Part shown: in pieces, positions 22,688-34,736 of the stretch
Layout of the letters: each line of letters starts with the position of its first letter
Numbering within the stretch: the stretch's first letter is position 1
Origin: Prostheceraeus crozeri
Lineage: Eukaryota; Platyhelminthes; Polycladida; Euryleptidae
Length of the DNA: 64,000 nucleotides
Reading direction: 5' to 3'
Assembly (NCBI GenBank): GCA_907163375.1
Contig: CAJQUW010005765.1
Coordinates: forward strand, 372,001 to 436,000
Notes under the pieces: generated by a model
Databases searched by the model: none
Seen by the model: the letters and a program-made list of their open reading frames with translations, nothing else
Told to the model about the DNA's origin: nothing
Position numbers and translations under genes: made by a program

Positions 22688-23369
22688 TTTTTTGAAATTA
22701 AAATCAATTAATTGTTGGCCTATTAGCCCTTTTTCCGCAAATAAAACAATTAGGTAGTTCTCCCAAATTTTTCGCCGTAGGCTTTATCAAGGGAATTATT
22801 TACTGCTAAAAGATATATCATGCATTAACAATTATATACAGAGTTCAAAATTATCCTATCAAGAAATCCTACAATGCAACATAGAAATGATTCAGAAAGC
22901 TCTAATAAAAAAATTCTACAAGAATGTCCAATAAAAGTAAATAGATATAGAAAAAGTAAAAGATATAGAAATCGTAAAAGCAAAGAAGTTGAGAAAGGCT
23001 ACTGAAGCTCTCTACTTACGGGATTGTGACCCACAAAAATTGATAAACGGATGCAAAGGATGGAATGTACCCATTTTCTTGACTTAATCTCCCTCTGCTA
23101 GACTTTTCTATATCTATTTACTTTTATTGGACATTCTTGTAGAATTTTTTTATTAGAGCTTTCTGAATCATTTCTATGTTGCATTGTAGGATTTCTTGAT
23201 AGGATAATTTTGAACTCTGTATATAATTGTTAATGCATGATATATCTTTTAGCAGTAAATAATTCCCTTGATAAAGCCTACGGCAAAAATTTGGGAGAAC
23301 TACCTAATTGTTTTATTTGCGGAAGAAGGGCTAATAGGCCAACAATTAATTGATTTTAATTTCAAAAAA
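22688..23369. mobile_element. 682-bp palindromic (foldback) element
   Basis: Arms 22688-22957 and 23098-23369 are near-perfect inverted copies of about 270 bp, ending TTTTTTGAAATTAAAATC. The loop is about 140 bp. The sequence GGATAAGCT flanks the left end and recurs at 23408 to the right, about 40 bp beyond the right end. No transposase. Confidence 0.85.
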
Positions 23370-24483
23370 CACAACTTGATCCGCAATGGCCAAAATTTTG
23401 GACAAAAAGGATAAGCTATTCTATGAATCCAGCGGCTAAGAAAAACGTAGAAATCCTCGGCGGCTTCGGATTTCTACATTTTCTTGCCCTTCTGGCCTCA
23501 TAGAATATAGGAATAATACCCATCTATAGAGGGCTTAAATGTCGATTATCCGAGGTCACGTCAGTGACCGAATGCATATCTATTCCTCGCGAGCTTCAAT
23601 GGCTAATGTATTTTCAATACAAATTTCATTTAATGCCCGCTGAAATAGAAATTTCCATTGCAATCTATCGGGCTTTAATGTCTAATGTAATGCAATGGAA
23701 ATTACAATAAAAAAATCTCAAAAAGCTACAATAGATAGGGCATTATTGCTTTTTCGACCATTAAAGCCCGCTAACATCACGGATATCTAAACATATGAGG
23801 ATTATAATTTCTATTCATCCTGAACTATCATGGATTAAAAAAGCACTTGTGACCTACTCCATAGATGTCGATGAGGGAGTAATAGCATTGAAATGATCAT
23901 GTTTAAGATAGATATATGAAAACGGAGGGCATAAATGAAAGTTGCAGCTCCCTTGAAAATACATTGAAATTGGCGGGCTTATGCCGGCAACCTTGATAGA
24001 ATGCTATGATATGAAGGCATGAAAGGGTATTACAGCTATTTGTCGTCGGGCATCAATTGGAAGATATCCTCGTGCACTGCGCGCCCTCGAATATCTTCCA
24101 ATTTATGCCCTCGATGGATAGCACGATAAACTATGCGGTATTATATTTCCTACATGATAAAAGAGTTCTTGCACTCGTGGGAGGAACTGCAATGATATCT
24201 AATAATAATAATTGGCTTTACTGCGAAATGACAGACACATATCGTTTGCAAAAGTGACATAAGAAGACAAAGGACAAAGAAAAGGAGAAATCAGTTACTG
24301 TGGATCACTGTTACTCAGAAAAAGTCGCTGTGGATCATTCGATTGATGAATGTCCCTCCGTTAATTCGCAATAATTGTCTTTCTCTGCAGCCGGTGCTGT
24401 CTTGGTCTGAGATTCCTTTGGTGTGCAGCTTCAGGCGGTAATTGGCGGTGTAGTATGTGCTCTTTCCGCATTATTTATCGGAA
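23370..24483. other. no gene; several small inverted motifs
   Basis: Short inverted pairs are present, for example TTGGAAGATAT near 24057 against ATATCTTCCAA near 24093, and a repeated GGGCTTTAATG / CATTAAAGCCC pair at 23660-23770. They look like decayed foldback elements. The stretch 23415-23510 resembles 25845-25900 in inverse. Confidence 0.4.
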
Positions 24484-24990
24484 TCACTTCCTGTCCATTT
24501 TCGCGGCGACTTCATGGATATCCGCAGGCTTGGCGTATTCGCAGCGTGCTACTCGCTTTATATATTTCTCGATGCGTTTCTTATCATCTGCGCTCGCGAA
24601 TCCCCATCGACTCGGTACCGCGAACATAATTCTATTTGTCACTATCGTTGTGTAAATTTGATGCAGCAGTTTTTGATTAGCACCTCGACTTCTATTACAC
24701 TTCTTAAGTAATTTGCTGACGTGGATGCTCATGTTTAGATTTTGTGTAAAAATGACTTCAAGGATCGTAATTTCGTTCGTTCTTCTTACGTTTGGCAGCT
24801 CTGGAGGTTGAATGCCTGATCTAGGTCTTTGGAAGATAATTTCTTGCGATTTCTTTTTGTTGAGATGGAGATTTTTGTTGATCGCCCACTGCTTGATGCT
24901 CTGCAGTTCTTGTGCTGTCGCGTCGACATTTTCTGGTGGATTTCGAAATCTCAATGAATTCAATACATAGATTGTCAATGCAAGAGCCAC
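24484..24990 (-). pseudogene. LINE reverse transcriptase C-terminal fragment
   Basis: The minus-strand frame shows ELQSIKQWAINKNLHLNKKK, a -SQEIIF strand, ITILEVIFTQNLNMSIHV and a C-terminal region with KRIEKYIKRVARCEY. This is the thumb and post-thumb pattern of CR1/Jockey-type LINEs (W...N.L.LN..K; .LGV.F...L....H). The palm and endonuclease are missing. Confidence 0.75.
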
Positions 24991-26521
24991 TTTTCAAATG
25001 CACTGATGGAAATGCAAAGAACTGCGATATCATGCTGGAAATTTAGTTGAAGGTGATGTTAAAAAAGTAAATGTTAAATATCTAATGTTAAACAGTTTCA
25101 ATTCATTCACTGCTAAAATCTATGTCAACAAATTAAATATAGAAAATGTTTTTATTACATTGAGTAGATCAGTGAACCCTACTTATCTGCGCTGCGCTTC
25201 AGCAAGCTTCGGCAAGCGGAGCGCCGATAGCTGGGGTTCCCAGGACTAGATACAGACATATTCAACAATATGATATGTTGCAAAATAGGTATTGTATTTC
25301 TCTCTCATATGGCTTTGGAGGTCACAGAAATGATTGAAATGAGTTTGAAATGCATTATTGCCCGGCATTGGAGGGTATATAATGCATCATTATACGCCGT
25401 CAATTTCACATAGAATTCTCACCGTGCCAGATAGCCATGAGCCGTCGTCCGTCGTCACTCCAGCTAGAGAACCCATTAATGAATGAATTGGTGAATGGAT
25501 ATTTCAAATCATTTTTAGATAGAAATCTGAATTTCAAATCTCACATTTGCAAGTATTCATAGACTTTCAAACTTTTCATGAATTAAAATCTATTGAGAGA
25601 GCAAACTTTCATAGACTTCAATAAAAGTCAATCAAAGATTTATTCATCACTCCAATACCTGTTACTAACAGTGATCAAGAATTGCAATGTTCATAGACTT
25701 CTCAAGAGTTACATACAATAGCATTATATCATGGATTTTGCGGGCAGAAGTATCAAACAGTCTCGGCTGCTAACGCAGCCTCGTCTATGTCTGATATTAC
25801 TGCCCTAAAAATCCATGATGTAATGTTACATTCTATGAAGTCAGGCCGCGCCTCGGATTTCTACGATTTCCTTGTCCGCTGGATTCATAGAATCGCTTAT
25901 CCTCTAAATCTATGGCAAGTGCCCAATACCACAAATACCCAATGTGATTATGCGAATATTTCTATGAATTTATAAAATTGATACTTTTTATTTCCATTTT
26001 GACAAATAACATTTTTAAAATACAAGGAAATGTAGAAAGTCACAAAAGAAGAGTAAAATGTCAAGATGTGACAACTTGGGGCCTTCGACGATGCAGTTTA
26101 TAATGCAATTCGCATTTCAATTGCCGTGCTGATCCTTTGATGGAGAAAGGATCCCACTCTTTCCTCATCCGTCGCTTTTCAAAGACTATGAAAATTTGTC
26201 TTACCCTACCAGGAAGACAAGGACATCTTGCCTTTCGACATTTTTCATATAATGTCATATTGCCTTCACAGATTTAAAGGATAATGCATTCCCTTTAGCC
26301 TAGTTTCCAATCTGTGATTTTTATATTTTGCCAAAGTGCTTGGTTCATGCATGCATGCATGTATTACCCTTAATGATGCTCAATAGTGTAAATCAAAATT
26401 TTATCGAGCACAAAATTGAAGAAAGGAATATTCCTTTCTCATCAGAGTTCATGATTGAGGCTCATGCCGGAATATTGAACATTTATATTGACTTAGATTA
26501 TTTTCTGATAATAGACTATCA
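24991..26521. other. no gene; dispersed repeat piece
   Basis: About 25845-25970 is the inverted counterpart of 22628-22687 and of 23410-23510. The rest is AT-rich without a credible frame. (CATG)n occurs at 26346-26360. Confidence 0.4.
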
Positions 26522-26786
26522 AGGGGCTTTCACACATATGCGAATTCGATTGCGAATCACGGTGAATTAAAATATTTTCCTATGCGCCACCAGTCGGCCT
26601 AGCCTCTCACAAGAATTCGTAGCAATTCGCAACAATTCTCACAGTTCTTCAAAGTTCACCAACTGACGGAAATTTTTTTGAAATTTCCAAACTCATTCGC
26701 ATACCCTGGCGATATGGCTACCAACCGATTGCGAATTTTAATTCGCCGTGGTTCGCAATCGAATTCGCAGACGTGTCAAAGCCCCT
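26522..26786. mobile_element. short inverted-repeat element (265 bp), AGGGGCTTTCACAC ends
   Basis: The left end AGGGGCTTTCACACATATGC and the right end read inverted, AGGGGCTTTGACACGTCTGC, match over about 38 bp, both continuing into GAATTCGATTGCGAA. No clear target duplication. No ORF of its own. Confidence 0.8.
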
Positions 26787-27286
26787 TTATTGGTGTTCGT
26801 CAATTTATTAAACTACACATAACTCACACCAATGGCGCACAATCCAAATTAAGTGCCGATTAGAAGATGAGCGAAACACCGGGAAAATTTTCATTCCTTT
26901 TCTTCGCAAATATTTTCATCTCTCTTTATATACATGTAAGACACGTATAGGTGCGACATTTTGATAAATTGCTTTGAATATATCGCCTGAATGCAAGAAT
27001 CTGCAACTATAGAGCACATTTCAGTAATTTGATTCTTCCTAAGATCTTGTAACATTGGCTTAGATCGGTTCCTGGCCGAGCACCTGACATGAGCATCAAC
27101 AAAATGCTATTGTCCATTCTACAGTATTCTCACTAACTTAACAAAGCGAAAACTCGGATTTCTATCATCGGTGTTAGGTGGAGTATTGAGGTGTGTGTAT
27201 ATTCTTCTTCCACCTGCGGATTGAATGGACCTCCTCGTTCTGTTTGCACATGGAAATCTTGATCACTCAATTGCTTCTGTTCGGTT
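26787..27286. other. no gene seen
   Basis: Spacer between two short elements, no domain. Confidence 0.4.
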
Positions 27287-27771
27287 CAGGGGCGTAGCCA
27301 GAAAATCACGATTCTGATGAATTGCAATTCTATAAACTTTACTAAACTCAAAGACAGTTGATTGCTTATTGTCTTTGGGTAAGTATAAATATTAGCCTAT
27401 ATACACTGTAACCAACAAGCTTATACAACCAAAAATGCACCCGAGCTATTTAAGTAATGATTTGAAATATTGATAATACCTGTGCAGAATCGACATACTG
27501 CTTCAGACAAACTTTTGCTGAATCTTGTCATTTGACTTGTTCCACATGTTTCTTCGATGATAAATCTGAATGTAATTACATTAACAGAGATGAGGAAGGT
27601 CGCACCTCTTAATCTGAGGTCGCAGTACTTCAAATAAAGTACATGTCGACGTGCAACGGGAATTGCTAAGAATATATTTTAAAATTCAGAAAATTTACAT
27701 ATATTTTTTAGCACTACTTAAACGTTTGGGGGAGGCATGGCCCTGGTGGCCCCCCCTTGGCTACGCCCCTG
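27287..27771. mobile_element. hAT-type non-autonomous element (485 bp)
   Basis: Ends CAGGGGCGTAGCCA and its inverse TTGGCTACGCCCCTG. The 8-bp flanks are GTTCGGTT (27279-27286) and GTTCGGGT (27772-27779), seven of eight identical. An 8-bp duplication and CAGGG...CCCTG ends are typical of hAT transposons. No transposase inside. Confidence 0.85.
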
Positions 27772-28118
27772 GTTCGGGTTTTCCCGTTACGCCTATCACT
27801 GTCGGTTTGGTGCCGTTTTCCATTTGTTGATCTTTTTCTCTTCAATGACTATGGCATGTTCAATTTTAAATGGCGTCATCCAGACTGCGTTTTGTCTTCC
27901 TTTTCGCCGTCATTTGCCTTGTCACTGTTCGGTCTTGGATGCTTGCTGTCTTCAAAGCATTTCTTCAGACCTCACAATGTTCAGCTCTCTGCAGTCCTTG
28001 CGGCTTCTTTTCTGCCTTTCAAACAATCTCTTACCCCTTACTTCTCGATCTCAAGCACTTTTCATTTCATTGTTTAGTCTTCGAATGCGTTTCTCACTAC
28101 CACCAGCTTGCTGACTAC

Positions 28119-30318
28119 TAGTCCGTCAGCCAGAACGAGTTTCTGCAGGGAACGAGGCCGAAAGTGAGACTTTCACAGAATGATGCACACCCTATGCCTA
28201 CTACGAATCGGTGCGTCTGCCGAGTTCTAGTGAGTTCCTCTTCTTGTCAGACAGGATCAAAGAAAAACATATGTAAATCCAATGGGACGCAGATTGCATT
28301 TTTTGGCTAAAATAAAATTTTCTATGTTTTCTCTAATTAAACGAAAAGTGTCATGCCCACAGTCATAATTCATGCCCACAGGTCATTTTTCTTTTTCATG
28401 CACCCCTGTCTATATAGCGAAACGCATTTAGATTTGGCGAGCCTCTTAATGTCGGCAAACATCAACATTTTGAGCAACTTTATCCACATTCAACCACATT
28501 CTCACATACATGGCCGATTAGATGCATGATAAAAGCACATGCACATCATAGGAAATGACCTGAAGACACTTTTCGTTTAGTTAGAGAAAACATACAAAAT
28601 TTTATTTTAGCCAAAAAATGCAATCTGTGTCCCACTGGATTTACATGTGTTTTTCTTTGATCCTGTCTTACAAGAAGAGGAACTCACTAGAACTCGGCAG
28701 ACGTGCCGATTCGTAGTAGGCATGAGGTGTAAATCATTCTGTGAAAGTCTCACTTTCGGCCTCATTCCCTGCAGAAACTCGTTCTGGCTGCCGGACTATG
28801 AGATGTACATCATTCTGTGAAAGTCTCATTGTCGGCGTCGTTCCCTGCAGAAACTCGTTCTGGCTGCCGGACTATGAGGTGTACATCATTCTGTGAAAGT
28901 CTCACTTTCGGCCTCATTCCCTGCACAAACTCGTGCTGGCTGCCGGACTATGAGGTGTACATCATTCTGTGAAAGTCTCATTTTCGGCCTCGTTCCCTGC
29001 AGAAACTCGTTCTGGCTGCCGGACTATGAGGTGTACATCATTCTGTGAAAGTCTCATTGTCGGCGTCGTTCCCTGCAGAAACTCGTTCTGGCTGCCGGAC
29101 TATGAGATGTACATCATTCTGTGAAAGTCTCATTGTCGGCATCGTTCCCTGCACAAACTCGTGCTGGCTGCCGGACTATGAGGTGCACATCATTCTGTGA
29201 AAGTCTCATTTTCGGCCTCGTTCCCTGCAGAAACTCGTTCTGGCTGCCGGACTATGAGGTGCACATCATTCTGTGAAAGTCTCATTGTCGGCCTCGTTCC
29301 CTGCAGAAACTCGTTCTGGCTGCCGGACTATGAGGTGCACATCATCCTGTGAAAGTCTCATTGTCGGCCTCGTTCCCTGCAGAAACTCGTTCTGGCTGCC
29401 GGACTATGAGGTGTACATCATTCTGTGAAAGTCTCATTGTCGGCCTCGTTCCCTACAGAAACTCGTGCTGGCTGCCGGACTATGAGGTGCACATCATTCT
29501 GTGAAAGTCTCATTGTCGGCCTCATTCCCTGCAGAAACTCGTTCTGGCTGCCGGACTATGAGGTGTACATCATTCTGTGAAAGTCTCATTGTCGGCCTCG
29601 TTCCCTACAGAAACTCGTGCTGGCTGCCGGACTATGAGGTGCACATCATTCTGTGAAAGTCTCATTGTCGGCCTAATTCCCTGCAGAAACTCGTGCTGGC
29701 TGCCGGACTATGAGGTGTACATCATTCTGTGAAAGTCTCATTGTCGGCCTCGTTCCCTACAGAAACTCGTGCTGGCTGCCGGACTATGAGGTGCACATCA
29801 TTCTGTGAAAGTCTCATTGTCGGCCTCATTCCCTGCACAAACTCGTTCTGGCTGCCGGACTATGAGGTGTACATCATTCTGTGAAAGTCTCATTGTCGGC
29901 CTCGTTCCCTGCACAAACTCGTGCTGGCTGCCGGACTATGAGGTGCACATCATCCTGTGAAAGTCTCATTGTCGGCCTCGTTCCCTGCAGAAACTCGTTC
30001 TGGCTGCCGCACTATGAGGTGTACATCATTCTGTGAAAGTCTCATTGTCGGCCTCATTCCCTGCAGAAACTCGTTCTGGCTGCCGGACTATGACGTGTAC
30101 ATCATTCTGTGAAAGTCTCATTGTCGGCCTCGTTCCCTGCACAAACTCGTGCTGGCTGCCGCACTATGAGGTGTACATCATTCTGTGAAAGTCTCATTGT
30201 CGGCCTCGTTCCCTGCAGAAACTCGTTCTGGCTGCCGCACTATGAGGTGTACATCATTCTGTGAAAGTCTCATTGTCGGCCTCGTTCCCTGCACAAACTC
30301 GTGCTGGCTGTCGGACTA
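28119..30318. mobile_element. PIF/Harbinger-like inverted-repeat element with amplified right end
   Basis: Begins TAGTCCGTCAGCCAGAACGA and ends with the inverse, ...GGACTA. TAC lies immediately outside both ends (28116-28118 and 30319-30321), a 3-bp target duplication. The left part (28119-28796) is a full palindromic element like 40904-41564. To its right the terminal 76 bp is repeated in tandem. Because TAC flanks the outermost copy, the whole 2.2-kb structure behaves as one insertion. Confidence 0.85.
28722..30318. repeat. tandem array, 21 units of 76 bp
   Basis: Unit ends (GCTGCCGGACTAT or the variants GCCGCACTAT and GTCGGACTAT) recur every 76 bp from about 28793 to 30310. Units differ at few positions (GTTCTGG/GTGCTGG, GCAGAAAC/GCACAAAC, ATTGTCGG/ACTTTCGG). 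There are no spacers, so this is a satellite-like array, not a CRISPR. Confidence 0.95.
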
Positions 30319-30321
30319 TAC

Positions 30322-31376
30322 CACATGCGTCATACTTTCTCTCACGTTCACTCGCAATTATCCACCTCAACAGTTCAGTCAGTGCTTTTTTCCGAAGATA
30401 AGAAATGACATCGTTTTAAGGCTGTGTTTACACGTGCAACTTTACTACTGGCACCTTTCGATCAATGATGAGTCAGAAATGGATGTCTTCAGTAATCGTG
30501 ATTTGCGCGTCATCAGACAATGGCAATTTAATGAATGCATTGATCTAAAGAATCATCTGAAGTTGTGCCTTCCTCACATGCTCAGCAGGTTCTTAGTTGT
30601 ACATTGTGCAGAAAAGAAGATCCAGTAAGTGCACAACTCCATGAGCAATCGATTCAAAAACTTTGTGGCTACACTACTGCTAGGAGATGAAAGTAACATG
30701 CTTTTAAAGTCTAAATTGATTAGAGAATCGATGGATTCTCTCCATAAGTAATTAGCTCCAACGCTATATTATCTCTCTTGTATACCCTGTCTCGGTTAGC
30801 TGAAATATACATCGCTTCTATCTGTTTTCTTTTTCGAAAGTCTTTCTCCTTGGCGATTATAGTTGCTTTGAAATTAGTTAAATCTCCTATGCGCATTGAG
30901 CTTCCATTTTATGAAATGAACTCGAGTTGATATCAGATGATGGATTGGATGCGTGGTCGGAGTCCTGTCAAATGATAGGACTCCGAACTCCGGCCTATAA
31001 CTAGAGCCGAAATATAATACAAACAAATTATTTATCCTCGCGCATATGGCTGTCACTGTCTTGATGTCTACTTTTATATTCATTATAAGCAACATTGTCA
31101 GTTTTATGCTATAAATAGTCTCAAGTATAAAATAGACAGATTTTCACAATGTTTTTGATGCGATGAGCATGTTACTTTTATTTCTTAGCAGCACTGTATC
31201 GATTTTATTGATTGCTCTTTGTGATGATATCCGCGACTTCTGACTAATCGTGCAGGCATCCACTTCATCACTCTGTATTTGGTACTGATCAAGGTGGGCA
31301 GATCAGCCACCGAAACGTCTGCTTCAATAAAGTGACTTATCTACAGTTGGAGTATTTTCCGATAAACACACATTTG
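30322..31376. other. no gene; possible retroelement terminus near 31300
   Basis: Mostly unassigned. Around 31288-31330 lies CTGATCAAGGTGG ... CCACCGAAACGTC followed by AATAAA, similar to Penelope-type termini with hammerhead-like cores. Confidence 0.35.
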
Positions 31377-31469
31377 GAGAACAATATTTTACAAATCTTC
31401 CGTGTCATGGCAACCTTGCGTGTCAGCCTGTAACTTAATAACTCTTCAAATGAGGGCTGTAAGCATTTC

Positions 31470-31960
31470 CTGAGACTTGACTTAATCTCCCTGGGCATCG
31501 GTTTGCCCGTTGGTGTCGATGACGGCCTTACGAATTATCTTTCTCCATAGAATCCGGTCACTCGCGCTCCTCATGGCGTTCGTGAGGCTCATCTGCGTCC
31601 ATCGCTTTAACATCATCCGTCCACATTTTCGGTGGTCTCTTTTCCGCGCTTGCTTCCTTCGACTGTGCTCAGCATGGCTGTCTTGACCATTCGATTATCA
31701 GACATTCGAATGATATGACGGAACAACCCAAACTTCCTCGTGATTATGACGTTTTTCAGTGAACCTTCCACATGATGTCTTACCTCACGCTGTCAAAAGC
31801 CTTTCTAGAATCTATGAAACAGTGGCAACTCTCTCTCTGTTCTTCTTTCTATCCAGCGCTTCTCCCAGTAGCCGCAGTGTGAGAATCTGATGCACTGTAC
31901 TTCTGTTGCGATGTAATTTTGCACATCTCACATGTGGTACTAGGTGACAACTCGAGTTCA
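31470..31960 (-). pseudogene. LINE 3' coding fragment
   Basis: Read on the minus strand in shifting frames it shows HIIRMSDNRMVKTAM, then RPPKMWTDDVKAMD, then ASDRILWRKIIRKAV. These match the C-terminal signature of many LINEs (GH..RM...R, GRP...W.DDV, A.DR..WR..V). Several frameshifts mark it as dead. Confidence 0.7.
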
Positions 31961-32040
31961 TTTAATAAAATCGAAACTGCATGCAGATAAGAGATTTTAT
32001 TAATACTGAGTTGCTACTCTACCTAATATGGTTCTGGAAT
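31955..32040 (-). repeat. dispersed repeat family R, small inverted piece
   Basis: GAGTTCATTTAATAAAATCG and CTACCTAATAT match, inverted, the first part of 12600-12700. Confidence 0.5.
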
Positions 32041-34652
32041 ATGCACGACCACACTTCTCCGTTATGTATGCTGGCCTCCTTTAGACAACATCGCGTGAAT
32101 GAGCTTGATGTTTTCAATCAATTTTATGGATTATTGCACACTGCACGCAGCAATTTCCCGAATAAATTGTGTATTATATGTTGTCCAGAGAAAATAATTT
32201 GCAGCTTGATAAAAGGTAGTCGTCTCAAAGTTGCCAAAATAATAGTACAATCGTAGTTACTTTTTCAAGAAGTCAAGCAGTGACACAGGGCAAAAAAGAG
32301 ACAGAAATTAATTCATCAAAAATGCGTTTCCTCATCCATAGTTTCTATTTTTCCATGATACATCAACATGCATCATCTGAGAATATCGTTCGATACCATC
32401 TGTAGTTCATCTGTACATTGCAATAATGCATCTGTGTCTCATTCATCATTATTTATACAATATCATCAGTGCGCCATTGATTTACGAATTTCATTGTCAG
32501 CCATTTTATCAACCAAGAGACGTGTTTTCAGATTGAAAATTAATGTTCTGATATTTTGAAATCCTCTAGAAAATGATGTAGGATATCACATGCAATTATT
32601 TATGCAATTATATTGTATATAGAAATACACATACAACTCATAGGATATATATATATATTTGAATAAACACGTGCAATTTTACATTATATAAATTGTCAAT
32701 TCATTTATCATCATTCAGAATGAAATAAATAAATGATTTGATGCAGCTACGTAGCTTGACTTTATCTTAACTTATTAATTTATTCATCACACCATATAAA
32801 TTGAAAACAAATTCACATAATCAATACATAAGTTCATCGTATTAACTTATTTATCACACCAAAAAAAGAAACAATTAATTCGAGTATTTCCTGTTGCACG
32901 TAAAATACATCTCCAATTACTTAAATTATTAATTTGTTTACCACATCAAAATATGAATTTATAAATGAATAAACTTTATTTTGTTTTTAACCAATCTATT
33001 GCATCCAATATCTGAAAAAAATTGAACATTGTAAGTTGCATCTTTATTTGAATTATTAACTTATATATTACAACAACTAATGTTTCTTTTCTTGTTCAAC
33101 TTGCCATTTTAATTGTCACAAAAATATTATGAGCAAATATTGGTAGAATTAAGTAGGCCCCTACGTATCTCAACTATATACGTATACTCTATATCTATAT
33201 ACTATATCTCAACTTATTCGCATATTTACCGCACCAAATACGTACAATAACTGATGCAGGGATGATGAGTGGATGACCATCTCGAATCAAAGATGTAAAT
33301 TAAAGCTCCTTCTATTTTGAGGAGAAAAGCGTCGCACTGGTTGAGTCCGACGCATGCTTCACGCCCTCCTCATACAGCCCAAATTGATTCCGCAAAATTG
33401 CCGCAGATTTCATTTTATTCGACACCAGATATTTCGCCTGTCACGCTTCTGCTGTGGTGTACAAGTGTCTTTATTCAAAATAATGGAAATCACAAGTTAC
33501 AGAAAAAACTCACGTCTACAGATTCAAGAAAAGAAAATGCATAAAGTAGAATCCATTATTTTTTGTTGTTCATAATTCTTGCAGTTGACAGAATAAAACC
33601 TCTATGTTGATCTCTCCGGATCAGTCGCCATTTGTAACATCCTTCTTTCAAACATGGTGCTGAATTCCATAGAGGTCTATCTCATGCCCCTACAGAACTG
33701 CACAAGGCAATCTTTTCAAGTAATGGTAGAAAGGTCTTATAAAAGAAATGTCCATTAAATGTTCCACTGCGCTTTTCCTTTGGTGCTAGTATCCAAAAAG
33801 GGTTTGGGCTCCAGATCCAGTTGACACCCTACCGCGTATTTCATTCCCACATCATCGTCGTTGGTTTCGTTGGTTTCAAAAGAAGCAACACTTGAGCACT
33901 GAATGCATTCTGTCGGCATGTCGACGTATTTGACACCACGACCGTAGTCCTCGATTCATTGAAGGGAATATTCGCATCTCGCGTGCTGAAATTAAGGAGG
34001 GTGACTGTGGTGGGATGGAGCAGCCTCCACCCGGTCTCGAGGAAAATAAGTCGGTCTCGAAAGCTGAACATGGGCACCTACATATTGCAGCACGGTTTCA
34101 AATATGAGTCTATGATCATAAGAGTTGTTCGAAACGCAGTAAATACAGTGCAGTATCAGCCCATTCCATGTTTTCTCTTCAAATTTCTTGCGATTGCCCT
34201 TTCTCAGGTGCACAGAAACCATTTCCTACGGCTGCATTCGTTCTCCTCGGAAGAAATCGGATGAAGTTTCATGTGCGTTTCAGGACCACTGAATTTACTA
34301 CTTTTTACGTTTGGTTTCTGCGTTATATTGTATGCGTAAGCATTCCATTCATGAAAACTAACGGGTCTATATCAATCAGGATTCCTCTGAGAATCCATAA
34401 ATAAAAATGGATTAATTAAAGCACACACTTGTTATGTCTTGACTTAGCCTAATAATGTTATATTTTTGACACAGCCTATCTAATATGATTGATATTTTCT
34501 ATCAAGAACCTGATCCTGCCACTGGTATTGTGTATATGAGGATGTATTCACGTACAATCTCGTTGAAATCGGTCTATTTTATTGTCCACATCCCTCATTG
34601 GTTTGTTTATATAACAATGGAAACCGCATCCAGGCGACCTCGGACAATCGAT
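32041..34652. other. no gene recognised
   Basis: Very AT-rich from 32560 to 33250, with (AT)n near 32648. At 33840-34225 overlapping minus-strand frames are protein-like but shifted against each other, and no family is recognised; this could be a decayed exon or transposon. Confidence 0.35.
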
Positions 34653-34736
34653 CTATTGATTCAATGCCTCCGGCTTTCACAAGGCCATTGAAATATCATT
34701 TCGAACTCGTGAAAGCCGGAGGCATTGAATCAATAG
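34653..34736. repeat. perfect 28-bp hairpin with 28-nt loop
   Basis: 34653-34680 is the exact reverse complement of 34709-34736 (CTATTGATTCAATGCCTCCG and on). No flanking duplication. Could be a foldback relic or a small hairpin RNA. Confidence 0.8.

Noticed and set aside
27737..28121. Three overlapping hydrophobic frames
   Set aside because: They straddle the end of the hAT-type element and unrelated flank; no shared start, signal or homology.
28722..30318. Regular repeats considered as a CRISPR array
   Set aside because: Units are contiguous without spacers, the unit equals a transposon end, and the DNA is animal.
30185..30628. A 147-residue frame at the end of the tandem array
   Set aside because: Its first third is satellite sequence and the rest has no domain or splice support.
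31981..32256. A frame with LCIICCPEKIICSL, resembling the peptide family's cysteine core, as a possible fourth paralogue
   Set aside because: Spacing is C-x2-CC-x5-C, there is no signal peptide or dibasic site, and its start overlaps a piece of repeat family R.
33841..34264. Overlapping frames on both strands as a host exon
   Set aside because: No domain, frames shift against each other, and splice sites are not convincing.
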